Positions 40,499 to 49,298 of a stretch of 49,334 nucleotides of DNA are shown in pieces. The stretch spans positions 1-49,334 of the forward strand of contig CAZGWK010000024.1 in assembly GCA_964529285.1 (NCBI GenBank), written 5' to 3'. This stretch comes from SURF-21 sp964529285. GTDB lineage: Bacteria; Actinomycetota; Geothermincolia; Geothermincolales; RBG-13-55-18. Both the position numbers and the translations under genes were made by a program. The notes under the pieces are model-generated. The model saw nothing but the letters and a program-made list of their open reading frames with translations, was not told where the DNA came from and did no database searches. Position 1 is the stretch's first letter. Each line of letters starts with the position of its first letter.

Positions 40499-42031
40499 TC
40501 ACTCTGATAAGCGCTCGTATATCTCCTCGAAATCGCGGTGGCGGCGAAGGAAGACATCCAGGACGGCGGGGTCGAAATGCTCGGGCATGCTGCGCTCATC
40601 GCCCACGAGGATGATCTCAGCCGCCTTTTCGTGCGCTAACCCCGTCTTATAGGAACGCTTGCTTCTCAGCGCGTCGTAGACGTCGCCCAGGGCTACGATG
40701 CGCCCCGAGACCGGTATTGATTCGCCCGTCAGGCCCTGCGGATAGCCGGAGCCATCCCACTTCTCGTGGTGCGTAAGGGCGATCTCCGCGGCCATAGCCA
40801 GGCGGGGGTGTCGGCCAAGGATGTGCGTCCCGGCCTGGCAGTGGGTTTTCATAATCTCCCACTCCTCGGCGGTGAGGGGTTCGGGCTTATTGATGATATC
40901 GGGGTGAATATGGATCTTGCCCACGTCGTGCATCTGGGCCGAGTAGCCGATGATCTCGACTTCCCGCGCCGGGAGCCCCAGATCTTCGGCGATCAGGGCG
41001 GAATACATGTTGACGCGGTGGATGTGCTGTCCAGTCAGCTCATCGCTCTCCTCGGCTGCTCTCGCCAGCGCTCCGATGGTATAGCGGAATGCCTCTTCGG
41101 TTTTCCTCATGTGGTGGGAGATAGACCGGAAGTACGACGAATTGAGGGCGAAGGTCTTCAGCGCCTCCCGGTCGAAATCGCTGGGGGGTCGGGGATAATC
41201 TGTCGCGATGACCACCGATTGTCCGTCGCTCACCCACAATGCGTACGTGGATACGTCCTGGTGCAGGTAAGACCCGGGGGCCGTGCCCTCCGAGAACCCG
41301 CTTCCCACCGGCGCCGATCCCCAGGGTATGCCCATGGCCCGCAGGGTCCGCGGATCCAGGGAATATTCACGCGAGCTCAGCCGCAGACCATCGGACGACA
41401 GGAGTAAACCTTCCACCCCCGGAGATTTCTGCTGCCAGCCCATGAAAACGAGCTTGGCGCCACCTTCCTTGGTCGCCGTCGACAGGAAGGCCCGCGCGAG
41501 TTCCATGTCCAGGTCGGCCGGCATTGGTTCCGCCTCGCCGATGACGTGCAATACGTATGCGCTCATCGCGGTGACCGAGGTGATGGAATGGTAGGCGTTT
41601 TCCAGGCCGTCGCGCAACGACTTGAGGCGCAGCAGCGACCTGGTGCGTGCCAGCAGTTCCTGCCTGTCCACAGGCTTGGAGAGGAAGTCGTCCGCCCCGG
41701 CTTCCAGGGCCCTTATGCGGTCGGAGGTCGAATCCAGGGCCGTCACCATGACTACCGGTATGAAAACGGTATTGGTAGCGCCCTTGATGCGCCGGCAGAC
41801 CTCCACCCCGTCTATACCTGGCATGAGGATGTCCAGAAGGATGAGGTCGACCGGATTCTTACCAGCTATCGCCAGGGCTTCCTCCCCGTCCCCGGCGCGC
41901 AGTACCCGGTATCCCTCCGGTTCCAGCGCCGCCTGCAGGAGATCGAGGTTTACCGGTTCGTCGTCCGCAACGAGGATCGCGGCACTGGGCGTATCGCGCG
42001 GCGATCTCAAGTGGTCCCGGTCAAACGTCAT
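40499..42031 (-). CDS. Response regulator with HD-GYP domain
   Basis: The 510-residue protein begins with a receiver domain (ILVADDEPVNLDLL, phosphorylation Asp in LILLDILMPG, Lys in LSKPVD), has a middle GAF-like sensor region (about 150-310), and ends with an HD-GYP domain (HDVGKIHIHPDI, HHEKWDGSGYPQGL). HD-GYP enzymes break down cyclic di-GMP. The start at 42031 follows AAAGGAGG. It overlaps the histidine kinase gene by 11 bases, so that kinase is its likely partner. Confidence 0.9.
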   Translation of the reverse strand: MTFDRDHLRSPRDTPSAAILVADDEPVNLDLLQAALEPEGYRVLRAGDGEEALAIAGKNPVDLILLDILMPGIDGVEVCRRIKGATNTVFIPVVMVTALDSTSDRIRALEAGADDFLSKPVDRQELLARTRSLLRLKSLRDGLENAYHSITSVTAMSAYVLHVIGEAEPMPADLDMELARAFLSTATKEGGAKLVFMGWQQKSPGVEGLLLSSDGLRLSSREYSLDPRTLRAMGIPWGSAPVGSGFSEGTAPGSYLHQDVSTYALWVSDGQSVVIATDYPRPPSDFDREALKTFALNSSYFRSISHHMRKTEEAFRYTIGALARAAEESDELTGQHIHRVNMYSALIAEDLGLPAREVEIIGYSAQMHDVGKIHIHPDIINKPEPLTAEEWEIMKTHCQAGTHILGRHPRLAMAAEIALTHHEKWDGSGYPQGLTGESIPVSGRIVALGDVYDALRSKRSYKTGLAHEKAAEIILVGDERSMPEHFDPAVLDVFLRRHRDFEEIYERLSE

Positions 42032-43970
42032 TGCCGCCTCCTTTCTTACGCGCGTCCACCGCAGGGGATGCCGGAAGGGTGAAGGAAAATGTACTGCCCC
42101 TGCCCAATGCGCTCTCCACGCGGATGCTCCCACCCTGCAATTCCACCAGTCTCCTGCTCAGGGCGAGACCCAGCCCGGTGCCTCCCGCACGGCGGGCTCC
42201 CTCCCCGACCTGGGTGAACTCGTTGAAGATCTTGCCCTGGTCCTCCGGAGCGATGCCAACCCCGCTGTCCTCTACCTCTACGGACACTCGGTCACCTTCA
42301 TTCTGTACCCGCACCTCGACGTAACCCCCCTCCGGCGTAAACTTCAGGGCGTTGGAGATGAGATTGAAGAGCACCTGCCTCACCCGCCGCTGGTCGGCGG
42401 TAAGCAGGCAGGGAACGTCTATGCGGCGAAGAGAAAAACGTATGCCGACCCGGTCCGCCTCCCGGCGCATCAGTTCCAGCGTCGAAGCGACGAGCTCGCC
42501 CATGTCGAATTCCTCCGGGTGCAGGGATAACTCATCCACCTCCTGGCGCATATAGTCCAGGATATCGCTGATGAGGGCGAGGAGGTGTTTCCCACTGGTA
42601 TGGATATTCTCCAGGTATCCCCGCTGTTTCCTGTTTATCTCACCGTAGGTCCCCGCGAGGAGTATTTCCGAAAAGCCTATCACCGCGTTCAGCGGTGTCT
42701 TCAACTCGTGGGAGACGGAGGCCATGAAGCGGTTCTTGAGGCGATCAAGCTCGAGTAGCTGGCGCATCTCCACCTCGAGTCGCAGACGTTCTTTTTCAAG
42801 GGTTATATCGCTGGCCAGGTGGACCGTTCCCGACGCGTGGTCTCCGCCCGCGCCGTATGGGGTGACGAGGATGCGATAGAAGCTTTTATCGCTCCCCTGC
42901 ATCTCGAATCCCGCCATGCCGTCCCGCAGCGCTACCCGCTTGTATGGACAGGCTTCGAAGCGCTGGCCGCAGGTCATAACTTCCGAGCACTTGCGACCGA
43001 CGATGTCCGGCAGTGACAGGCCCGCGTATTCCGCAAGCGCGGCGTTGGAGCGCTGGATGATACCATCGGAATCGGCGAAGAAGACCATGTCTCGCATGGA
43101 GTCAACCGTGACCTCCCATTCCCGCCGCGCCGCTTGCACGCGGTTGAAAAGCTGTAAGTTCTCCAGGGCCAGCCCGAGCTGCATTCCCAGGATGGACAGG
43201 GATTCCTTCTCCTGGGAGCTCCAGGATTTCTTGCCGTCGTAAGCGATTATCACCATACCCACGGGCCTGCGGTTGCTCTTGAGGGTGAAGAGGAGGAAAT
43301 CGTCGCCCGCGTTGCCCCCCAGGCCCAGGAGACGGTCGTCTGCCATGGGGTCGAACTTCAGAAAGAGCGCTTTTTCCAAGACGTCCACTATCGAGAGGAT
43401 GTACGTGAAGATATACTCCATGACTGCCATGCCCTCGGGCGACGCTGCTTGCGCTAGGAAGTCCGCGGGCAGGTGCCGCTGATAGAAAATGGACAGGCCT
43501 TCCCTCCCTTCCTCCGCCGAGAGCATGAGCAGGCGGCTGCAGTGGAAGTGTTCCATGAGTTCAAGCAATGCCGCGGGAATGGCGTCAGCATCGCTGAGCG
43601 GGCGGTTGAGGGCGCGTACCACAGCACCGATAACGAGACGGCTGGAGCGGTACCCGTCCAGTTCCTGCCACAGCGAGGCGTTCGCCTTCGCTTGCGTTAC
43701 AGCGAGTGCGATCGCGGATGCGTCCGGTTCGTCCAGGAGAAGCGTCTCCAGCACCCGGTTTGCACCCGGCACTTCCATTCCCGTGGCGGGTCCGCTTATG
43801 CGGTCCGCCTGCGCGTCGACGACAAGCAGTCCCTCCAGCCCGTCGAAGCTCCGCACCTGCGGTCCCAGCACACTTACATATATGCCGTGTTCGCGCAAGA
43901 TGGAGGATACGCCATCCACGAAATCCGGGCGATCGGACAGGATCCATGCGTTCATTCCAGCTCTCCCCAT
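42021..43970 (-). CDS. Sensor histidine kinase
   Basis: The 649-residue soluble kinase has a receiver-like N-terminal part (about 5-80), a GAF-like domain (about 110-270), a PAS domain (VDSMRDMVFFADSDGIIQRSN onward) with CxxCP-type cysteines in EVMTCGQRFEACPYK, then the His-kinase core. The phospho-His lies in SHELKTPLNAVIGFSEIL, and the ATP-binding N, G1 and G2 boxes are NLISNALKFTPEGG, DSGVGIAPED and GTGLGLALSRRLV. There are no membrane segments, so it senses an internal signal. ATG at 43970 follows GGAAG; ATG at 43955, behind GGGGAG, is an equally good start. Confidence 0.88.
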   Translation of the reverse strand: MGRAGMNAWILSDRPDFVDGVSSILREHGIYVSVLGPQVRSFDGLEGLLVVDAQADRISGPATGMEVPGANRVLETLLLDEPDASAIALAVTQAKANASLWQELDGYRSSRLVIGAVVRALNRPLSDADAIPAALLELMEHFHCSRLLMLSAEEGREGLSIFYQRHLPADFLAQAASPEGMAVMEYIFTYILSIVDVLEKALFLKFDPMADDRLLGLGGNAGDDFLLFTLKSNRRPVGMVIIAYDGKKSWSSQEKESLSILGMQLGLALENLQLFNRVQAARREWEVTVDSMRDMVFFADSDGIIQRSNAALAEYAGLSLPDIVGRKCSEVMTCGQRFEACPYKRVALRDGMAGFEMQGSDKSFYRILVTPYGAGGDHASGTVHLASDITLEKERLRLEVEMRQLLELDRLKNRFMASVSHELKTPLNAVIGFSEILLAGTYGEINRKQRGYLENIHTSGKHLLALISDILDYMRQEVDELSLHPEEFDMGELVASTLELMRREADRVGIRFSLRRIDVPCLLTADQRRVRQVLFNLISNALKFTPEGGYVEVRVQNEGDRVSVEVEDSGVGIAPEDQGKIFNEFTQVGEGARRAGGTGLGLALSRRLVELQGGSIRVESALGRGSTFSFTLPASPAVDARKKGGGNDV

Positions 43971-44157
43971 GATCACTTCCATTATATGCCTGTCGCGCGT
44001 TGCGGGCTAATGTCCCGGATTTATAGGGATAATCCGCAAGGAGGATAATGTATAGCGTTGATTCTGCCGAAATAAGACTGTAGATAGGGAAGGTTTACCA
44101 TGTCGAAGCATGAAAGGCGCTGGCTGCCCGGTGTATAGGCGGGAGGGCAAGAGCGAG

Positions 44158-44604
44158 ATGACGCAGAGAATCCTGGTTATCGACGATGACGCGACCACGG
44201 TGAACCTGCTGGCCACTATCCTCGAGTTAGAGGGCATGAAGGCGTGGAAGGCGCTATCGGCGAGGGAGGCTTTCGCCTGCATGGAGGAGGAGCTGCCCGA
44301 CCTGATCACCCTGGACATCATGATGCCCGATCTTGACGGATTCGAAGTCCTGGCGATGCTGCGCAAGAACCTCGCGACCAAGAACCTCCCGGTGATAATC
44401 GTCACTGGGCTGGCGGACAGGAAGAACATGCTCAAGGGGTGGAGGGAGCAGGCGGACGAATGGATCACCAAGCCCTTTGACCCCCTGGCCCTGGTCGGGA
44501 GCATCAGATCCATAATGGCTAAGTCGATGGAGAAGCGGCTCGAGGAGCGCGCTAAGCATATCGACGACCTCCTGGATATACTGGAGAAAATGGACAGCGG
44601 ATAA
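44158..44604 (+). CDS. Single-domain response regulator
   Basis: The 148-residue protein is one receiver domain: VIDDDATTVNLL near 8-19, phosphorylation Asp in LITLDIMMPDLDG, Thr in IIVTGLAD and Lys in ITKPFDP. A short charged helical tail follows. With no output domain it acts by binding partners, like CheY. The start at 44158 is preferred over 44110 because the protein then begins at the receiver fold. It is divergent from the histidine kinase gene and is probably a second target of that kinase. Confidence 0.85.
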   Translation: MTQRILVIDDDATTVNLLATILELEGMKAWKALSAREAFACMEEELPDLITLDIMMPDLDGFEVLAMLRKNLATKNLPVIIVTGLADRKNMLKGWREQADEWITKPFDPLALVGSIRSIMAKSMEKRLEERAKHIDDLLDILEKMDSG

Positions 44605-44657
44605 GACCCGCCACCCCGTATCGCATGCATCCCTATCGTACATTCGTCTTATCCCCA

Positions 44658-44663
44658 TATAAT
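44658..44663 (+). promoter_or_regulatory. Possible -10 box for the Nif3 operon
   Basis: TATAAT at this position lies about 117 bases before the Nif3-like gene. The -35 region is weak. Confidence 0.3.
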
Positions 44664-44779
44664 GGTGATGGTTCTTTTCCCGGGAGGTATTGAGCCGGCC
44701 CGTTCGAAAAACCCGTTCATTCAATTCCCCGGGAGAACAGCACTCATAAGGGATATGGTTTGAAGAGTGGAGAGGGGAT

Positions 44780-45904
44780 ATGGCCTGTACGGTAGCGGAC
44801 ATCATCACTCTCATGGAGGGGATTGCGCCTCCCGGCCTTGCGGAGAGCTGGGATAACGTGGGCCTGCAGACGGGCTCACGGAGAGCAGAGGTAAGTGTGG
44901 TCCTGGTTTCCCTCGACGCGCATCCCCGCACGTTGGAAGAGGCACGCAGCCGCGGCGCGGGATTGCTCATCTGCCACCACCCGCTTATCTTCCGCCCCTT
45001 GCACCGGGTGTTGACGGACGAGCCCGCGGGTGACCTGTTGTGCGACGCGCTGACCTCTGGAATTGCAGTCTACGCCGCCCACACCAACCTGGACGCATCC
45101 CTCCAGGGGGTGAACGTGGCGCTTGCCGAGCTTTTCTCGCTGCGGGATCATCGCCCGCTGCTCGAGGCGCCGGCCGGGGAGGGGTACAAGCTGGTGACCT
45201 TCCTGCCGCCCGAGCACGCAGGTGCTGTCAGCGCAGCGCTCTTCGAGGCTGGCGCCGGGGTTATCGGCGATTATACGGGATGCTCTTTCCAGGTGCGGGG
45301 TAGCGGGACTTTCGTCCCGGGTCCCGGAGCAAATCCCGCCTACGCAAGCGGTGGCGGTCCCAACGAGGTCAGCGAGGTGAGGCTGGAGACGGTGCTGGAA
45401 GCGGATATGGTGGGCCGTGCGGTGGAAGCCCTGCTGGCGAGCCATCCCTACGAGGAACCCGCCTACGACGTCTATCGCCTGCATGTGCCAGCCGGAACCG
45501 GGCTGGGAAGGATAGGTGACCTTGCCGAAACCCTGAGCCTGGACGAGCTGGCCCGCAGATGCCGTGATCTGCTGCATAGCCCCGCCCCGCGCGTCGCCGG
45601 AGATGCGTCAACGCTGGTGAGAAGCCTGGCCGTCTGCGGCGGAAGCGGGGGGAAGATGGCGGCGCGGGCCCTGGAGGCCGGCGCCCAGGCGATGATAACC
45701 GGGGATGTCGATTACCACGAGGCACAGGAGGCGCTCTCCGCAGGGCTGGCGATCATCGATGCCGGACATTATCATACCGAGTGGCCGGTGGTGCCCCGCT
45801 TGGCATCGCTGCTCGCGGGCAGGGCGGAGCAGAAGGGCCTGGAGGTGGAGATACTCGTATCGGACGTCAATACCGACCCCTGGAGTAACGGAGGTGCCGA
45901 GTGA
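44780..45904 (+). CDS. Nif3-like dinuclear metal protein
   Basis: The 374-residue protein has the Nif3/YqfO core: WDNVGLQTG near 24-32, LICHHPLIF with two metal-binding His, AHTNLD, and a final GHYHTEW with further ligands. An inserted PII-like domain occupies the middle (about 130-230), as in Gram-positive and actinobacterial members. The function is not settled; it may act as a metal-dependent hydrolase or GTP cyclohydrolase-type protein. It begins a conserved three-gene unit with the next two genes. Confidence 0.9.
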   Translation: MACTVADIITLMEGIAPPGLAESWDNVGLQTGSRRAEVSVVLVSLDAHPRTLEEARSRGAGLLICHHPLIFRPLHRVLTDEPAGDLLCDALTSGIAVYAAHTNLDASLQGVNVALAELFSLRDHRPLLEAPAGEGYKLVTFLPPEHAGAVSAALFEAGAGVIGDYTGCSFQVRGSGTFVPGPGANPAYASGGGPNEVSEVRLETVLEADMVGRAVEALLASHPYEEPAYDVYRLHVPAGTGLGRIGDLAETLSLDELARRCRDLLHSPAPRVAGDASTLVRSLAVCGGSGGKMAARALEAGAQAMITGDVDYHEAQEALSAGLAIIDAGHYHTEWPVVPRLASLLAGRAEQKGLEVEILVSDVNTDPWSNGGAE

Positions 45905-46608
45905 GCGAACAGGAGACCATTTACCGCATACAGGAACTTGACACCCGTATATTCGAGCTGCGAGACCGCGATGAGAAACATCCGCTGAGAAAAGAGATAG
46001 AAGCGCTGCAAGAGGAGATGGAGTCCAGTGAAGGGGAGTTGCGGGGTATTGCGGCTTCCCTGGAGGCATCGCGCAAGAAACAGCGAGGCAAGGAGGATGA
46101 GGTAAAGGTCCTGGAAGAGAAGCTGGCGCGTGAGGAAGGCAAGCTCTACGGCGGCAGGGTGAACAATCCCAAGGAGCTGCGCGGACTGCAGGCCGAGGTG
46201 CGCTCGCTCAAGAAGAAGAAGGACACGCTGGAGACTGAGCTCCTCGAGGAGATGGAGAACCAGGACGAGATAAAGGGAAAAGAGGATGAACTCCTGGCGC
46301 AACGCGAGCGGCTGCAGGCGGAAATAAACGAGAAGAAAAATATATTGGGCTCCGAGATAGCGGAGATAGAGTCGGAACTTGCTGACCTGCAGGAAAAGAG
46401 GAGCGAACTGCGCTCACAGGTCGCTGAAGACCTCCTGGAGATCTACGACGGGTTGCTGGAGAGCAAACACGGCCTCGCGGTGGTCAAAGTAGCGGAAGGG
46501 GTTTGCCTGGGATGCAGGGTGGAGCTGCCGGGGATCGAGTTCGACCGCTTTCTCAAGGCGGAGAGCGTCTTTACCTGCACTAATTGCGGGCGAATACTGG
46601 TGCGATAA
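45901..46608 (+). CDS. Coiled-coil C4 zinc-ribbon protein (COG1579)
   Basis: The 235-residue protein is a long coiled-coil hairpin (about 5-185) ending in a zinc ribbon with CLGC and CTNC. This layout and the pairing with Nif3 identify COG1579, whose M. tuberculosis member is Rv2229c. It starts with GTG overlapping the Nif3 stop (GTGA). A nucleic-acid-binding role has been suggested for the family. Confidence 0.9.
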   Translation: MSEQETIYRIQELDTRIFELRDRDEKHPLRKEIEALQEEMESSEGELRGIAASLEASRKKQRGKEDEVKVLEEKLAREEGKLYGGRVNNPKELRGLQAEVRSLKKKKDTLETELLEEMENQDEIKGKEDELLAQRERLQAEINEKKNILGSEIAEIESELADLQEKRSELRSQVAEDLLEIYDGLLESKHGLAVVKVAEGVCLGCRVELPGIEFDRFLKAESVFTCTNCGRILVR

Positions 46609-46692
46609 ATGCTTGGAAATGCTTAGGCTGACGACGTAATTCCGGGACCAGGTGGTGGAAGATTGCAGTCCAGAAAGAGCAGGAGGAGCGTA

Positions 46693-47217
46693 TTGGAGAC
46701 GGCCTTTCAGGGTGCGAGGCGCTTCGAGGAACTGTACGTTTACGTGGATGGAGCCGCCCGCGGGAATCCCGGACCGGCGGCCATCGGGGTTCTGGTGCTT
46801 ACCCGGCAGGGCAAGAGGGTCGCATCCTTTGGCGAGGCCATCGGTACGGCGACCAACAACTATGCGGAGTATGCCGCCCTGATACACGCCCTGCGCTTGC
46901 TATCGGTCTTCGAGGTCGACAGGCTGCGCATATATAGCGACAGCGAGCTCATGGCCATGCAGGTCAAGGGAGAATACAGGGTGAAGGAGAAGACCCTGCA
47001 GAGTCCCTACGCGCAGGTGATGTCCATGCTACGGCGCTATAAGGATTGGGACATAACCCATATACCGCGGGAGAAGAACGCGGAGGCCGATGCGCTTGCG
47101 AACCGCGCCTTGAACGAGGCCGAGCAGCCGGCCGGCAAACCCGTGCGCAGGGAACCACCGCCGCCTTCCGGGCAGTCATCCCTCTTCCCGCATGGCGCCG
47201 CGGAGCCGGAGGATTAG
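46693..47217 (+). CDS. Ribonuclease HI-like protein
   Basis: The 174-residue protein has all four RNase H acidic residues: YVDGAARGNPG, NYAEYAAL, IYSDSELM and NAEADALAN. It degrades RNA in RNA-DNA hybrids. The C-terminal 30 residues are a Pro-rich tail. TTG at 46693, directly behind AGGAGGAG, is the best start; TTG at 46663 is also possible. In M. tuberculosis Rv2228c this domain is fused to a histidine phosphatase; here the phosphatase is a separate gene at 47855. Confidence 0.85.
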   Translation: METAFQGARRFEELYVYVDGAARGNPGPAAIGVLVLTRQGKRVASFGEAIGTATNNYAEYAALIHALRLLSVFEVDRLRIYSDSELMAMQVKGEYRVKEKTLQSPYAQVMSMLRRYKDWDITHIPREKNAEADALANRALNEAEQPAGKPVRREPPPPSGQSSLFPHGAAEPED

Positions 47218-47221
47218 CAAC

Positions 47222-47800
47222 GTGTTTCTCCTTGCCCACCTGGGATTCACCGCAGCTCCCGGCGCCCTGGTAGCCGGATGGTGGGGCGAGAACCGTGGAT
47301 TCGCCACCGGGGTCCCGGATCTGAGATGGCTTCTCGCGGGAGCCGTTCTCCCGGACGTCGTGGATAAGGCGATCGGACAGGTGCTGTTCAAGCCCTATTT
47401 CGAGAATGGCCGTATCTTCGCGCACACCATTATCATAACCTTGCTCCTGTTCGTCGCGGGTACCTTCGAGTTGAAAAGGCGTGATGACAACCGCATCCTG
47501 CTTCTCGCTTTCGGCATGGCCGGACACCTCTTCCTGGACCGCATATGGCTGGAGCCCACTACGGCATTATGGCCGTCGCTGGGGGCCTTCGTGAGGCACC
47601 CCTCGCTCCAGACCATCATCGAGCAGATCCGCGCATACCTCGCCGATCCGGCCTTCTGGGCCACGGAACTGGCCGGGGCGGCGCTTCTCATAGCCTCCCT
47701 CCGTTACCTGGGGGTAAAATCCGCGCGCGACCTGAAGGCATTCATGGTTGCGGGGACATCCCCCTCCCTCGCCCAGTTCGCGCCCGCCTCCAGCGCGTGA
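47222..47800 (+). CDS. YdjM/DUF457-like membrane metal-dependent hydrolase
   Basis: The 192-residue protein has four or five hydrophobic segments and metal-type motifs: LAHLGFTAAPG at the start, LPDVVDK, GRIFAHT and GHLFLDRIW. This pattern matches LexA-regulated YdjM-type membrane hydrolases of unknown substrate. GTG at 47222 is preferred because GGAGG lies nine bases upstream; ATG at 47192 would overlap the previous gene by 26 bases. Confidence 0.75.
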   Translation: MFLLAHLGFTAAPGALVAGWWGENRGFATGVPDLRWLLAGAVLPDVVDKAIGQVLFKPYFENGRIFAHTIIITLLLFVAGTFELKRRDDNRILLLAFGMAGHLFLDRIWLEPTTALWPSLGAFVRHPSLQTIIEQIRAYLADPAFWATELAGAALLIASLRYLGVKSARDLKAFMVAGTSPSLAQFAPASSA

Positions 47801-47854
47801 GGGCGAGGGAGCACATTGCTTTATCCAGGTGGGTGCACATAGAATATTGAGGTC

Positions 47855-48475
47855 ATGGGAACAGCATATTTATTAAGGCACGGAGAGACGGATTATCATG
47901 CCCAGCGCCGGCTGCTGGGGCGTATCGATGCGGGTCTGAACGAAACGGGACATGGGCAGGCTGCCCGCGTGAAGGATTTCTTCAGGGATATGAGGCTCGC
48001 CGCCGTATACTGCAGCCCTCTGCGGCGCTGCATGGAAACGGCGCGGCCGGTAGCCGAGGAGAAGGGCCTGGAGATTCAGGTCATGCCGGGCCTTATGGAA
48101 GTGGATATGGGTGAGTGGGACGGACAGTTCATCGAGGAGCTCTTCAAGGAGCAGGGCGAGAGCGTAGGTCTGTGGATGGCAAACCCCTCCTCGGTGAGCA
48201 TCCCCGGGGGCGAGGACTTCACCGCCGTAAAGACGCGGGTGCTTGCGGCGATGCGGGATATAAGCTCCCGCCATCCCGGCGATGAACGGGTACTCGTCGC
48301 ATCGCATGGAGGCCCCATCAGGGGCATCCTCTGCGAAGCATTGAATATGGACCTGAACTATATGTTCCGTGTCCAGATAGACCTGGCGTCCATCTCGGCC
48401 GTGAAGTATTTCGATGGGAATATCCCCGAGACGGCGATGGTCACCCTCGTAAACGAGACCTATCACCTGCGCTGA
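47855..48475 (+). CDS. Histidine phosphatase (phosphoglycerate mutase-like)
   Basis: The 206-residue protein has the catalytic LLRHGETD near 6-13, CSPLRRCMETA, the acidic MEVDMGEWDG and the second His in ASHGGPIR. All four catalytic residues are present. It hydrolyses a small phosphate ester in the cytoplasm, such as alpha-ribazole phosphate (CobC-like) or a sugar phosphate; the sequence does not decide which. It lies near RNase HI as in the fused mycobacterial protein. Confidence 0.88.
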   Translation: MGTAYLLRHGETDYHAQRRLLGRIDAGLNETGHGQAARVKDFFRDMRLAAVYCSPLRRCMETARPVAEEKGLEIQVMPGLMEVDMGEWDGQFIEELFKEQGESVGLWMANPSSVSIPGGEDFTAVKTRVLAAMRDISSRHPGDERVLVASHGGPIRGILCEALNMDLNYMFRVQIDLASISAVKYFDGNIPETAMVTLVNETYHLR

Positions 48476-48570
48476 GAGGCCCGGCCCGACTTTCCTGTCC
48501 TTCCCGGGGCGCGTGATACAGCGTGCGAACTCGCTTATGTGGCAAGAGCTCAACGAAGGGAGGTAAGGTA

Positions 48571-49269
48571 TTGCCCGGTCGCGACCATGCGGGTCTTGAA
48601 AGGATGCGCTACCTACTCTTCGATCTCGATGGCACGCTCGCTGACACCATCGAGCTCATCATCTTCTGTTTTCACGAGACGCTGCGCATACTGGACCTCC
48701 CGCCGCGCAGCGATGAGCAGATCCTTTCAGAGATAGGACGTCCCCTGCATCTCCAGGCGCGCGATGTAGATGCGGAGAGGGCGGAGGAGATATTCACCCT
48801 CTACCAGGGCCTCTACGAACAGCACCGCGAAAGGCTGATGCGCGAGTTCCCGGGCATCCGGGCGGCGCTTCAGGCGCTGCGCGAGAGGGGATACCGCCTG
48901 GGGGTGGTGACCTCGAAACGTTCTTCCAGCGCCGGAACGGATATAGCATACTTAAACCTGGAGTCGTTCTTCGAGCTGGTCATCACGGCGGACGACACCC
49001 AGCGCCATAAACCTTACCCGGAGCCGGTACTGGAGGCGCTGCAGCGGCTGGGCGCCTCGAACGAAGAGGCGACTTACATCGGCGACAGCCCTTACGATCT
49101 GCGCAGCGCCCACGCCGCCCGCGTGCTGGCGGGTGCGGTGTCGTGGGGCCCTTTCCCCCGCGAATCACTGCTGGCGGAGAAGCCGGACTACTGGATATCG
49201 CAGCCCCAGGACCTCCCCACCCTCTTTCCTGGGGTCAGCCCCGGACATGGGACAAAAATGTCCCGATAG
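48571..49269 (+). CDS. HAD-family phosphatase (phosphoglycolate-phosphatase-like)
   Basis: The 232-residue protein has HAD motif I FDLDGTLADT near 15-24, motif II VVTSKRSSS, a Lys in RHKPYPEP and motif III YIGDSPYDL. The cap domain is helical, as in Gph/PpaX-type enzymes that hydrolyse phosphoglycolate or pyrophosphate. TTG at 48571 is chosen because GGGAGGT lies seven bases before it; ATG at 48604 touches its purine run. The last 13 residues (PGVSPGHGTKMSR) are encoded by the repeat at 49230-49258 and the bases after it, so the natural C-terminus was replaced. Confidence 0.85.
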   Translation: MPGRDHAGLERMRYLLFDLDGTLADTIELIIFCFHETLRILDLPPRSDEQILSEIGRPLHLQARDVDAERAEEIFTLYQGLYEQHRERLMREFPGIRAALQALRERGYRLGVVTSKRSSSAGTDIAYLNLESFFELVITADDTQRHKPYPEPVLEALQRLGASNEEATYIGDSPYDLRSAHAARVLAGAVSWGPFPRESLLAEKPDYWISQPQDLPTLFPGVSPGHGTKMSR

Positions 49270-49298
49270 TGGGGTCAGCCCCGGACATGGGACAAAAA
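49230..49298. repeat. Two direct copies of a 29-bp repeat
   Basis: TGGGGTCAGCCCCGGACATG followed by GGACAAAAA occurs identically at 49230-49258 and 49270-49298, with a period of 40 bases. The GGGGTCAG start is shared with the other elements in the window. The first copy lies inside the HAD phosphatase frame. The array or element may continue past the window end. Confidence 0.9.

Noticed and set aside
49230..49298. Possible CRISPR array
   Set aside because: Only two copies, separated by 11 bases, with one copy inside a coding frame; spacers are too short and no cas gene is present.
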